Source: Agrococcus casei LMG 22410
Lineage (GTDB): Bacteria > Actinomycetota > Actinomycetes > Actinomycetales > Microbacteriaceae
Assembly: GCF_900163565.1 (NCBI RefSeq)
Contig: NZ_FUHU01000020.1
Span: 1-64,000, forward strand
DNA length: 64,000 bases
Direction: 5' to 3'
Numbering within the stretch: position 1 is the first letter of the stretch; each line of letters starts with the position of its first letter. The position numbers were made by a program, and so were the translations under genes. The notes under the pieces were generated by a model. The model ran no database searches and had not been told where the DNA came from. It saw only the letters and a program-made list of their open reading frames with translations. Shown here one piece after another: positions 46,954 to 56,522 of the stretch.

Positions 46954-48018
46954 ATGCAGATGAATGAGTCTGTCGCTGCGCCTGCGCCCGTCAAACGGCG
47001 CAGGCGCAGCGACAACCGTGCGGGCCTGTGGCTGATAGCCCCCGCCCTGCTCGTGCTCGCGGTGGTGATCGGCTATCCGATCGTCAGCGCGATCGTGCAG
47101 TCGTTCAACGCAGACCGCGCATTCAACCCCGAGACGGGATTCTTCGAAGACGGCGGCTTCGCCGGCTTCAGCAACTACATGCACTGGCTGCTGCAGGACT
47201 GCGGCAAGGGCATGAACTCGTGCCCTCCGGGCACTGCGGGCAGCCAGTTCTGGGATGCCATCGGCGTCACCTTCCTGCTGACCGGCATCACTGTCGCACT
47301 CGAGGTGGTGCTCGGCTTCTGGATCGCGATCATCATGGGACGCAACCTCTGGGGACGCGGCCTGCTGCGCGCATCCGTGCTCGTTCCCTGGGCGATCCCG
47401 ACCGCCGTGACCGCAAAGCTGTGGGCGTTCATCTTCGCGCCCCAGGGCATCGTCAATGCCGTCACGGGCCTCGAGACGCAGTGGACCACCGGCACCTGGG
47501 AGCTGCTGACCGCAGTGATCGTCGCCGACGTCTGGAAGACGACGCCGTTCGTCGCGCTGCTGATCCTCGCGGGCCTGCAGATGATTCCGCAAGACGTCTA
47601 CGACGCCGCCAAGATGGACGGCGCGACCCGCTGGCAGCAGTTCACCCGCGTGACGCTGCCGCTCGTGAAGCCGGCGCTGCTCGTCGCGGTGCTGTTCAGG
47701 CTGCTCGATGCGCTGCGCATGTACGACCTGCCCGCGATCATGCAGGGCAACACGTCGGGCGCCGCCACGACGATGTCGATGCTCGTCACCGCTACCATCC
47801 GCGAGGGCGACTTCGCGAACGCCTCGGCGCTGTCGACCATCGTGTTCCTCATCATCTTCGCCTGCGCGTTCCTCATGGTGAAGGGCCTCGGCGCCAACGC
47901 GGTGGCTCAGGCACAGCCTGACCAGCGCACCGTCGGAGGCGGCAAGCAGAAGAAGCTCGTCGCCGTCGACACCAGCTCGACCAAGGCGATGGTCATGCCT
48001 CGCGAAGGGGGCAAGTGA
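46954..48018 (+). CDS. Sugar ABC transporter permease (MalF/SugA type)
   Basis: 354 residues. A basic N-terminal tail (PVKRRRRSDNR) precedes six TM helices. The coupling EAA motif reads DAAKMDGATRWQQFTRVTLP, and a large external loop follows helix 1 (GFFEDGGFAGFSNYMHWLLQ). It starts 18 bases after the binding protein. With the next gene it forms the channel of the importer. Confidence 0.92.
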   Translation: MQMNESVAAPAPVKRRRRSDNRAGLWLIAPALLVLAVVIGYPIVSAIVQSFNADRAFNPETGFFEDGGFAGFSNYMHWLLQDCGKGMNSCPPGTAGSQFWDAIGVTFLLTGITVALEVVLGFWIAIIMGRNLWGRGLLRASVLVPWAIPTAVTAKLWAFIFAPQGIVNAVTGLETQWTTGTWELLTAVIVADVWKTTPFVALLILAGLQMIPQDVYDAAKMDGATRWQQFTRVTLPLVKPALLVAVLFRLLDALRMYDLPAIMQGNTSGAATTMSMLVTATIREGDFANASALSTIVFLIIFACAFLMVKGLGANAVAQAQPDQRTVGGGKQKKLVAVDTSSTKAMVMPREGGK

Positions 48019-48019
48019 G

Positions 48020-48889
<870 letters not shown>

Positions 48890-48908
48890 CAGCAGTGAGC
48901 AGACAACG

Positions 48909-49109
48909 ATGAGCAGAAACGAGTCGGTGCGCCGAAACCAGCTGCAGATGTGGCTCGGATTCGTCGGGTTCTTCGGCGTCATGGCGGTGTTCTCGGTCGT
49001 CGGCACGCTGGCGCTCGGCAGCACGCTCGACCCGCTCGGGCTCGTGATCGCCATCGTGCTGATCATCGCGTTCTTCGTTCTGCTGCGCCGGTACCGCGCG
49101 CTCCGCTGA
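48909..49109 (+). CDS. 66-residue two-TM membrane protein in the sugar operon
   Basis: Two helices (about 13-33 LGFVGFFGVMAVFSVVGTLA and 41-59 LGLVIAIVLIIAFFVLL) with a basic C-terminus RRYRALR. It lies 20 bases after the MalG-type permease and 38 before the phosphoglucomutase, inside the cassette. Its family is unknown; it could be a small accessory subunit of the importer. Confidence 0.65.
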   Translation: MSRNESVRRNQLQMWLGFVGFFGVMAVFSVVGTLALGSTLDPLGLVIAIVLIIAFFVLLRRYRALR

Positions 49110-49146
49110 CAGAATCCTCAGCCGCTACGAAGGTAGGCTCGTCACT

Positions 49147-49878
49147 GTGTCCCACACCCAGCTTCCGAATCTGACCGAACGCGCCGGCGTGCTCTTCGAC
49201 CTCGACGGCGTGCTGACTCCCACTGCGTCCGTGCACATGCACGCATGGCGCCAGGTGTTCGAGCAGGTCTTCGCCGATCGCAGCGTCGAGCCGCCCTATG
49301 CTGACAGCGACTACTACCTGCACCTCGACGGCAAGAAGCGCTACGACGGCGTCAAGAGCCTGCTGCAGAGCCGCCACATCGACCTGCCGTGGGGCGACCC
49401 CTCTGATGCGCCCGAAGCAGAGACCGTCTGCGGCGTCGGAAACCGCAAGAACGACGCCTTCCTGAGCGTGCTGAACGCCGATGGCATCGCGCCGTACCCG
49501 AGCTCGGTCGAGCTGCTCGACCGCGTGCAGGCTGCGGGTGTTCCCGTGGCCGTCGTGTCGAGCTCGAAGAACGCCGAGCACGTGCTGCAGGCCGCCGGAA
49601 TCCGCGACCGCTTCGAAGTCGTCGTCGACGGCGTCGTCGCCGAGCGCGAGGGCCTGCCTTCGAAGCCTGCGCCCGACGTGTTCCTCGCAGCGGCACGGAT
49701 GCTCGGCATCGACCCAGCAGACAGTGCGGCGATCGAAGACGCAACGAGCGGTGTGGCCTCGGCCGCTGACGGCGGCTTCCGCGACGTCATCGGCGTCGAT
49801 CGCGGTGCAGGCGAGGCGGCGCTGACCGATGCCGGGGCGACCGTCGTCGTCGATGACCTGGCAGCCTTTCTCGACTGA
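49147..49878 (+). CDS. pgmB: Beta-phosphoglucomutase-like HAD phosphatase
   Basis: 243 residues from a GTG. HAD motifs: I VLFDLDGVLTPTASVHMHAW with both catalytic aspartates, II AVVSSSKNAEHV, III GLPSKPAPDVFLAAARML and IV AAIEDATSGVASAADGGF. The cap includes YLHLDGKKRYDGVKSLLQSR, as in beta-PGM-like enzymes next to GH65 phosphorylases. It interconverts beta-glucose 1-phosphate and glucose 6-phosphate, the expected step after inverting phosphorolysis. Confidence 0.92.
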   Translation: MSHTQLPNLTERAGVLFDLDGVLTPTASVHMHAWRQVFEQVFADRSVEPPYADSDYYLHLDGKKRYDGVKSLLQSRHIDLPWGDPSDAPEAETVCGVGNRKNDAFLSVLNADGIAPYPSSVELLDRVQAAGVPVAVVSSSKNAEHVLQAAGIRDRFEVVVDGVVAEREGLPSKPAPDVFLAAARMLGIDPADSAAIEDATSGVASAADGGFRDVIGVDRGAGEAALTDAGATVVVDDLAAFLD

Positions 49879-49895
49879 TCGGCATGAGGAGCCGC

Positions 49896-52385
49896 ATGAT
49901 CAACCGCGACCGCTTTCCCCTTGACCCGTGGCGCCTCGTCGAGGCGCAGTACTCGACAGACGATCTCGGTGCCGCGGAGACGATCTTCGCAGTCGGCAAC
50001 GGCTACCTCGGCATTCGGGGCAGCAGCGAGGTCGGCGGCCGCGCCAGTGAGCACGGCACCTTCGTCAACGGCTTCCATGAGGTCTACCCGATCCAGCACG
50101 CCGAGCAGGCGTTCGGCTTCGCCGAGGTCGGCCAGACGATCATCAACGCCCCCGACGCGAAGGTCATGCGCGTCTACGTCGATGACGAGCCGCTTGCCCT
50201 CGAGACGGCAGACCTGCGCGACTACGAGCGCGCACTCGACTTCCGCACCGGCCAGCTGACGATGTCGCTGCTGTGGATTCTGCCCAGCGGCAAGGAGGTG
50301 CGAGTCGAGACGCGACGCATGGTCTCGTTCGACGAGCGCCACCTCGCGCTCGCATCGGTGCGAGTCACGGTGCTGAATGCCGACGCGGCGGTCACGATCA
50401 GCTGCCAGGTGATCAACCGGCAGGATCGCGACAGCGAATACGGCGTCGCACAGGCAGAGAACGGCTTCGACCCCCGCAAAGCCGACCAGTTCTCCGAGCG
50501 AGTGCTGCAGCCGAGCGAGAGCTGGCACGACGGGCTGCGCACCGCGCTCTCGTACAAGGTGACCAACTCGGGCATGACGCTCGGAGTCATCGCCGACCAC
50601 CGCATCGAGACCGAGAATCACTACGACGCACGCACCGTCGTCGAGCCTGACCTGGCCAAGTCTGTATTCCGTGTGCGCGCATCCGCTGGTGTTCCGACGC
50701 AGGTGACGAAGTACTTCAGCTATCACACGGGCGACGACGTGGCGCCGCGCGAGCTGCTGAACAGGGGCCGCCGCACAGTCGACCGCGCCCTCGCACTCGG
50801 GGAGGAGAAGATCCTCGAGCGGCAGGCTCGCTGGTGCGAGGCGTACTGGAAGCGCAGCGACGTCGAGATCGAGGGCCAGGACGAGCTGCAGCAGGCGACC
50901 AGGTGGTGCCTGTTCCAGATCGCGCAGGCATCGGCTCGCGCCGATGAGCTCGGCATTCCGGCCAAGGGCGTGAGCGGTTCGGGCTATGGCGGCCACTACT
51001 TCTGGGACACCGAGTGCTACGTCGTGCCGTTCCTCGCGTACACGTCACCGCAGTGGGCGAGGAATGCCCTGCGGATGCGGTACCTCATGCTTCCGGCCGC
51101 CCGCCGTCGGGCGAAGCAGATGCACGAGGCGGGTGCGCTGTTCCCGTGGCGCACGATCAACGGCGAAGAGGCATCGGCCTACTACGCAGCCGGCACCGCG
51201 CAGTACCACATCAACGCCGACGTGACCTTTGCCCTCGGCAAGTACGTGCGCGCTGCCGACGACACCGACTTCCTGCATCGAGAGGGCGCCGACATCGCGG
51301 TCGAGACGGCGAGGCTGTGGGCGACGCTCGGCTTCTGGCGGTTCGGCACCAACGGCCAAGCCGAGACCTTCCACATCCACGGTGTGACGGGCCCTGACGA
51401 GTACACGACGGTCGTGAACGACAACCTGTACACGAACGTCATGGCGCGCAACAATCTGCGCTACGCGGTCTCGACCGTGCGCCACATGGCCGAGCATGCG
51501 TCAGCCGACTACGACCGGCTCTGCACTCGCCTCGGGCTGCACCCCGCTGAGATCGAGGCGTGGGAGGCGGCCGCCGACGCCATGCATATTCCCTACAGCG
51601 ATGACCTCGGCATCCACCCGCAGGACGCCGTCTTCCTCGAGAAGGAGGTCTGGGACGTCGCGAACACCCCGGACGACCAGCACCCCCTGCTGCTGCACTT
51701 CCACCCGCTGGTGATCTACCGGTACCAGGTGCTCAAGCAGCCCGACGTGGTGCTCGCGCTGTTCCTGCAGGGCAATCACTTCTCGGCAGAGGAGAAGCTC
51801 GCCGACTTCGAGTACTACGACCCGCTGACGACCGGCGATTCGACCCTGTCTTCGGTCGTGCAGACGGTGCTCGCGGCTGAGGTCGGCTACAGCGACCTCG
51901 CGCTCGAGTACTTCAAGCAGGCTGCATTCGTCGACCTGGCCAACCTGCACTCCAACACCTCAGACGGCGTGCACGTCGCATCGGCTGCCGGCGTCTGGAC
52001 GGGGCTCGTCTCAGGATTCGGCGGCATGCGCGACCACGCGGGCCACCTCTCGTTCGACCCCCGCCTGCCCGCCGACTGGAGCGGCATCCGCTTCGCACTC
52101 CAGTGGCAGGGCGTGCAGCTGCACGTCACGATCAAACAGGACTCGATCGCCATCGAGGCCGAGACCGACAAGAGGGTCGACTTCTCGGTGCGAGGCGAGC
52201 ACCACTGGCTCACGGGCGGCTCGGTGACGGTGCCGCTCGATGACAGTGCGCCGCGCATCCCCGGGCGTCCGACCCTGCGCAAGTACGCAAACGAGCGTCG
52301 CGAAGACGGCTCGCGCCTCTCGGCATCGATTCCCGACGCCGAGATCCGCCGTGGGGCACACCCGGGCATCGAAGACCTGACATGA
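49896..52385 (+). CDS. GH65 disaccharide phosphorylase
   Basis: 829 residues from MINRDRFPLDPWRLVEAQYS; AGGAG four bases upstream marks this ATG rather than 49884. N-terminal beta-sandwich domain (about 1-270), a linker, the (alpha/alpha)6 barrel (about 310-680) and a small C-terminal domain. The catalytic acid is Glu502 in HGVTGPDEYTTVVNDN; the phosphate-site region SGSGYGGHYFWDTE and LLLHFHPLVIYRYQVLKQ are conserved in the family. It splits an alpha-glucoside (trehalose, maltose or kojibiose class) with phosphate to glucose plus beta-glucose 1-phosphate. The bond specificity cannot be read by eye. Confidence 0.93.
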   Translation: MINRDRFPLDPWRLVEAQYSTDDLGAAETIFAVGNGYLGIRGSSEVGGRASEHGTFVNGFHEVYPIQHAEQAFGFAEVGQTIINAPDAKVMRVYVDDEPLALETADLRDYERALDFRTGQLTMSLLWILPSGKEVRVETRRMVSFDERHLALASVRVTVLNADAAVTISCQVINRQDRDSEYGVAQAENGFDPRKADQFSERVLQPSESWHDGLRTALSYKVTNSGMTLGVIADHRIETENHYDARTVVEPDLAKSVFRVRASAGVPTQVTKYFSYHTGDDVAPRELLNRGRRTVDRALALGEEKILERQARWCEAYWKRSDVEIEGQDELQQATRWCLFQIAQASARADELGIPAKGVSGSGYGGHYFWDTECYVVPFLAYTSPQWARNALRMRYLMLPAARRRAKQMHEAGALFPWRTINGEEASAYYAAGTAQYHINADVTFALGKYVRAADDTDFLHREGADIAVETARLWATLGFWRFGTNGQAETFHIHGVTGPDEYTTVVNDNLYTNVMARNNLRYAVSTVRHMAEHASADYDRLCTRLGLHPAEIEAWEAAADAMHIPYSDDLGIHPQDAVFLEKEVWDVANTPDDQHPLLLHFHPLVIYRYQVLKQPDVVLALFLQGNHFSAEEKLADFEYYDPLTTGDSTLSSVVQTVLAAEVGYSDLALEYFKQAAFVDLANLHSNTSDGVHVASAAGVWTGLVSGFGGMRDHAGHLSFDPRLPADWSGIRFALQWQGVQLHVTIKQDSIAIEAETDKRVDFSVRGEHHWLTGGSVTVPLDDSAPRIPGRPTLRKYANERREDGSRLSASIPDAEIRRGAHPGIEDLT

Positions 52386-53032
52386 CCGACGACGATCTGC
52401 GCCTGCGCTACGTCGAGGGCATCAACCCGTCGAGGTGGCTCGATGTCTGGGATGCGCGCCATCCCGAGCGATCGATCGAGCACGAGCGCGTTGGCCAGCC
52501 GAGGCAGCTGCGGGCCGTGCTCGCCGGCGAATCCGACCTCGCGATCGTGCGTGCGGCAGAAGCCGACGAGCGCCTGCACCGCATCGTGATGTTCACCGAG
52601 AGCACCGCGGCCATTGCCGAGCACGACCATCCGATCGGCGCATTCGCCGAGCTCACGATGGCCGACCTCGAGAACGAGACGCTGCTCGACGTGACCGGGC
52701 TCTCGCACAAGGACGCCGCGATCACCGCCAAGACCGGCGCCGGCATCGCGCTCATGCCCATGTCGGTCGCGCGGTTGTATGGCGGCAAGGGGTCAACCGT
52801 GCGAGTGGTGACGGATGCGCCGGGCCACCCGGTCGAGCTCGTCTGGCTGCGAGAGCGCGACGATGACGACACCCAGGACTTCGCCGGCATCGTGCGCGGA
52901 CGCAAGGCCACTTCGTCGCGTGCCGCACAGCCCGAGGAAGAGAAGCCAAAACCAAAGCCTAAACCGAAGCCTGCCCACCGCATCCCGCCGCGTGCACGGC
53001 CCAGACGGATGCAGAAGCGCCGCGGACGCTGA
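52382..53032 (+). CDS. LysR-type substrate-binding domain protein lacking the HTH
   Basis: 216 residues; the start overlaps the GH65 stop (ATGA), so the two are translated together. It reads like the effector domain of a LysR regulator: LRLRYVEGINPSRWLDVWDA, RAVLAGESDLAIVRAAEADE and ITAKTGAGIALMPMSVARLY. No winged helix precedes it. The last 45 residues are Lys/Pro/Arg-rich (EEEKPKPKPKPKPAHRIPPR and on), which could contact nucleic acid. It may be a ligand sensor or partner of another regulator. Confidence 0.75.
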   Translation: MTDDDLRLRYVEGINPSRWLDVWDARHPERSIEHERVGQPRQLRAVLAGESDLAIVRAAEADERLHRIVMFTESTAAIAEHDHPIGAFAELTMADLENETLLDVTGLSHKDAAITAKTGAGIALMPMSVARLYGGKGSTVRVVTDAPGHPVELVWLRERDDDDTQDFAGIVRGRKATSSRAAQPEEEKPKPKPKPKPAHRIPPRARPRRMQKRRGR

Positions 53033-53052
53033 CCCTCAGCCGACCTGCTGCC

Positions 53053-53727
53053 TCAGCCGATCTGCCTCGAGATGAAGGCGCTGATGTCGGCAACCTCCTG
53101 CGGCACGACGGCGTGGGGCATGCTGTACTCGTGCTCCTCGTGATCGGTGTGCGTCGCCATCCATTCGCGAGTGCGCATCGTCGCGTTGGGTGCGATCACG
53201 GGATCGTGGTCTCCCCACGCCTGGAACGCCGGGATGCGCGGCTGGCGCTCCATGAGACGAGCGTCGCCTGAGTGCTCGCCCGCATGTGCGAAGCCGCTGA
53301 GCTGCACGAGGTAGTCGAAGCGGTCGCTCTGGGTGCGTGCGAGCTGCAGCGTCATGACTCCGCCCTGCGAGAAGCCCATGAGCCCGATCGTGGCGAACTC
53401 TGTCGAATGCTTGGCCTCCAGCGAGTCGAGCCAGGCGATGACGGCGTCGACCGAGAGGTCGATGAGCGAGCGGTCGGGGCTCTCGCCGCCGATCGCGAAC
53501 CACGCATAGGCGCCCTGCTGGGCCGGCGACTCGGGGCGCAGGGTGATCGGAGCGCGGAGGGAAGCAACGGTCACATTGTCGGGCAGCCCGGGAGCCAGCT
53601 CGATCAGATCGCCTTCGTAGCTCGCGTACCCGTGCATGACCACGAGCAGGTGTGATCCTTCGCGGCCGTCCTTGGCATCGCGCCAGCGGATGGCGCTCTC
53701 GTCGATCTCTGTCACTGGCTGCTCCAC
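53053..53727 (-). CDS. Alpha/beta hydrolase (phospholipase/carboxylesterase family)
   Basis: 224 residues from a GTG with GGGAG six bases upstream. The nucleophile elbow is GFSQGG, the acid is probably the second Asp in WGDHDPVI and the base the His in MPHAVVP; LLVVMHGYASYEGDLIELAP holds the oxyanion region. It is a cytoplasmic esterase of the YpfH/EST-like type. It is convergent with the GH65 operon and divergent from the NUDIX gene. Confidence 0.88.
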   Translation of the reverse strand: MEQPVTEIDESAIRWRDAKDGREGSHLLVVMHGYASYEGDLIELAPGLPDNVTVASLRAPITLRPESPAQQGAYAWFAIGGESPDRSLIDLSVDAVIAWLDSLEAKHSTEFATIGLMGFSQGGVMTLQLARTQSDRFDYLVQLSGFAHAGEHSGDARLMERQPRIPAFQAWGDHDPVIAPNATMRTREWMATHTDHEEHEYSMPHAVVPQEVADISAFISRQIG

Positions 53728-53814
53728 GGTGTTCTCCCTGCTTCGGCTGGTCTCTCCATCGTGTCAGCAATCCCGGTCATGGATCGATTCCCGATTACGA
53801 GGCACAATGGGGTG

Positions 53815-54354
53815 ATGTCCGTGCGCACTCCCGACCCCAATCCCGGCTGGCTGAGCGATGACCACTTCGCAGAGGTTCGGCGATGCATGCCGATTCTCTA
53901 CGTCGAGGCGATCCCGATCAGGGTCGATGGCATCGGCCAGGTGACCGAGGTCGGAATCCTGCTGCGCGCCAACGATGCCGGCGAGATCACACGCACGGTC
54001 GTCAGTGGTCGTGTCATGTACGGCGAGAGCGTTCGCGACGCCCTCGAGCGGCACCTCGAGAAGGATCTCGGGCACATGGCGTTTCCGCAGATGCCGGTGT
54101 CGCCCGTGCCGTTTCAGGTCGCCGAGTACTTTCCGCTGCCGAACGGCGGCCTCTACACCGACGACCGTCAGCATGCCGTCTCGCTCGCGTACATCGTGCC
54201 CGTCACCGGCACGTGCGACCCGCGCCAGGACGCGCTGGAGCTCACCTGGCTGACACCGGAGGCAGCAGCCAGCGAACTGGTCGCCGAAGAGATGGAAGGC
54301 GGTCGCGGATCACTCATTCGCGCAGCGCTCGCTCACCTCGGCGCGCTGCGCTGA
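53815..54354 (+). CDS. NUDIX-fold DUF4916 protein
   Basis: 179 residues from MSVRTPDPNPGWLSDDHFAE, about 87 bases from the divergent hydrolase. The strand pattern ([58 protein letters not shown]) follows a NUDIX fold, but the catalytic box is incomplete: RDALERHLEKDLG stands where RE-x2-EE-x-G is expected. It is therefore probably non-hydrolytic or unusual, as in the DUF4916 family. Its 3' end overlaps the opposing HNH gene by 41 bases. Confidence 0.75.
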   Translation: MSVRTPDPNPGWLSDDHFAEVRRCMPILYVEAIPIRVDGIGQVTEVGILLRANDAGEITRTVVSGRVMYGESVRDALERHLEKDLGHMAFPQMPVSPVPFQVAEYFPLPNGGLYTDDRQHAVSLAYIVPVTGTCDPRQDALELTWLTPEAAASELVAEEMEGGRGSLIRAALAHLGALR

Positions 54355-55708
54355 CCAGAGCCGGCTCCTTGACCGCATTGGGCGCGGGTGGCGGTTCTGT
54401 TGTTCGGATCTGCCCCTGTGGATCGGTCCATTCCAGTACCCCGGGTTCGAGTTGCCTGACTTTCCAGCCCTCGTCGGGTCCTAGTCGGTGTTTGAGTGTG
54501 TGGTGATGTCGGCACAGACACGCGAGGTTGTCTGGCGTGGTCTTGCCACCGTGTTGCCAGTCCTTGGTGTGGTCAACATCGGCATGCTTCGCGATCCTTG
54601 CGCACCCCGGGAACCGACAGGTCCTGTCCCGGTGCACGACGAACCGCCGAAGCGCTGCGGTGGGTGCGTAGACGTCGGCAGTCACGGCGACGCCGGTGAC
54701 CGGATGGGTGAACAACCGCGTCCAGGAGCTCACTGATCCAGCCAGCATGAGGGCCGTGTCGTCGTCGACGAGGGTCCCGGCGGGCAACTCAGCCTGGCCG
54801 GTCTCCTCACCAGTGAGCATGGTCGCAGGCATGGTCACGACGACCTCAGCCTTGATGTTGTCGAGCCAGCCCGCGTCGCAGGTGCCCGTGAGCAGCACTG
54901 CTGCTGCGGTGTCTGCCATGTATTGGTGCATGCCGCGGTGGTCTTACACGTTGGTTGAGGTGCGGAGCATGCAATGCGTAGCCACGAAACCGGCTTAGCT
55001 GATGCCTGCTCACCCCTTTCCACGAAATCGCGATGCGATTTCCATGCCGTGCTCTCCGGGCGTCGTCCACACAGCTCGTTCCTTGAACGCCTCGGCATGG
55101 TTCTTCTGCAACCCCACCGACTCGTACTTGCGGGCAATCCTGCGTGCGATCGGAGACAGTTGCTGCGGCGTGCGGCCATCTGCCTTCGGCAGCGCCTCGG
55201 CCTCGAACTCGCCCCGATTCTCTTCGGTGATGGTCGAAGCTGCACGCTCGATCGCGATCACGTGCCCGAGGTGAATGTCCCCGTCTTGCCACGCCTGCAC
55301 GGTCAGCGGCAGCTCGGTGCACCGCTGCTGTGCGGTGCCGAGTTGCTGATGCACTGACATCTCAGAGCGGCGCCCGTTCACGGCGAGCACGGAGGTCATG
55401 TGCTGCCATTCGTTCTCGTGGGCCATGTCGAGGCTGCAGACCTGCTGCACCGCGCATTCATCAGCCAAGTCAGCGCATTGCGCGCGCACGATCTCGCGGT
55501 TTGCCTGCAGCTGTTCGATCGCCTGATCGAGGTCGGTCAGAGTTCGCATCGTTGCGTAGAGCATCGATTTCGCTGACCAGTACTGCAGCGCCTGATCCAC
55601 AGATTCTGCACCGACATCACCGGCAACAAACCCGCCGTGCTCATCAGCAAATACACCGGTGCTGAGCAGCTCGGTCGGCAGCTTGTCGATGCGAGTCTCG
55701 TCGAGCAT
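54314..55708 (-). pseudogene. DUF222/HNH endonuclease gene, disrupted
   Basis: The 5' part (55708 to 55010) starts at MLDETRIDKLPTELLSTG with AAAGGAGG upstream, and codes for the DUF222 helical region ending RFRGKG-stop. The 3' part (about 54960 to 54314) codes for the C-terminal HNH domain: CRFPGCARIAKHADVDHTKD and LCRHHHTLKHRLG. Full-length relatives have an extra 50 or so residues between these parts, so a deletion plus frame loss has split the gene. The family consists of putative nucleases abundant in Microbacteriaceae, often in many copies. Confidence 0.8.
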
Positions 55709-55740
55709 CCGGTGCCTCCTTTCGTGCTGCGGAACCAGTG

Positions 55741-55859
55741 ATTTCGTCTTGATCAAGACATTACGGGTGACGTCTGACATGGGTTGATCGCAGCTGCGAT
55801 CTCCTGCCGATACCGTCGTTTTCGTCTTGCTCAAGACACTACGCACGACCTCTGACACG
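55741..55859. repeat. Duplicated 41-bp element with palindromic core
   Basis: Copy A (55741-55781) and copy B (55819-55859) match at about 33 of 41 bases, with starts 78 bases apart. Each has the core CGTCTTG-N-TCAAGAC; in copy A GTCTTGATCAAGAC is a perfect 14-base palindrome. They lie between the DUF222/HNH gene and the divergent NUDIX gene, with copy A about 33 bases before the HNH start codon, which suggests operator function or a short mobile repeat. Confidence 0.6.
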
Positions 55860-55913
55860 AGTTCATCGACGCCGCGAACACCGAAAACCTGGCGTCTTCC
55901 TTACAGTGGCCCT

Positions 55914-56522
55914 ATGACGGATCAGGCCGAAGCGGGTTGGCAGAAGACGGGCTCGCACGAGATTCATGCGGGCAGAGTCAGGCTCGTCGAGCACGATGTT
56001 GTGCTCGCCGACGGCACCCGCGCCAGATATGAAGTAGACGAGAGCGTCCCGTTCGCTGTCGCAACCCTCGTCGTCGAAGGAAAGCATGTCGTGCTGTCGA
56101 GGCAGTACCGGTACCCGCTCGACCGATGGATCTACGACCTGCCCGGGGGAGCAGGCGCAGAAGACGAGACGCCCGAGCGAGCCGCCAGACGCGAGCTCGA
56201 GGAGGAACTCGGATTGATCGCGACCCGAATGACTCCACTCCACACGTTCTTCACCAACCCGGGCCGCGCATCCTGGCCCGTCCACGTCTTCTTGTGCGCG
56301 AACGGAACGACCACTGGCACGAAAGACGTCTCAGACCCGGCCGAGCAGGTCAGATCGGCGCGCATGACGCTGCTCGAACTCGACACCGCGATTGCCAGTG
56401 GCGAGATCATGGATCCGACCCTGATCGTCGCACGAGCGACAGCGGCCGCCAGAGGACTGCTGCCCTCACTCAGCCAGCCGGTCCCATCACAACCGTCGAC
56501 AGCGTCCCCTCGATCACGATGA
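55914..56522 (+). CDS. NUDIX hydrolase (ADP-ribose pyrophosphatase type)
   Basis: 202 residues. The NUDIX box is complete: GAGAEDETPERAARRELEEE then LGL fits G-x5-E-x7-RE-U-x-EE-x-G-U. The preceding VVLSRQYRYPLDRWIYDLPG is the ADP-sugar-type arrangement. It hydrolyses nucleoside-diphosphate derivatives, most likely ADP-ribose. The last 53 bases run into the 3' end of the convergent lipoprotein gene, so the C-terminus PVPSQPSTASPRSR is read from the same DNA as that gene's end. Confidence 0.88.
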   Translation: MTDQAEAGWQKTGSHEIHAGRVRLVEHDVVLADGTRARYEVDESVPFAVATLVVEGKHVVLSRQYRYPLDRWIYDLPGGAGAEDETPERAARRELEEELGLIATRMTPLHTFFTNPGRASWPVHVFLCANGTTTGTKDVSDPAEQVRSARMTLLELDTAIASGEIMDPTLIVARATAAARGLLPSLSQPVPSQPSTASPRSR

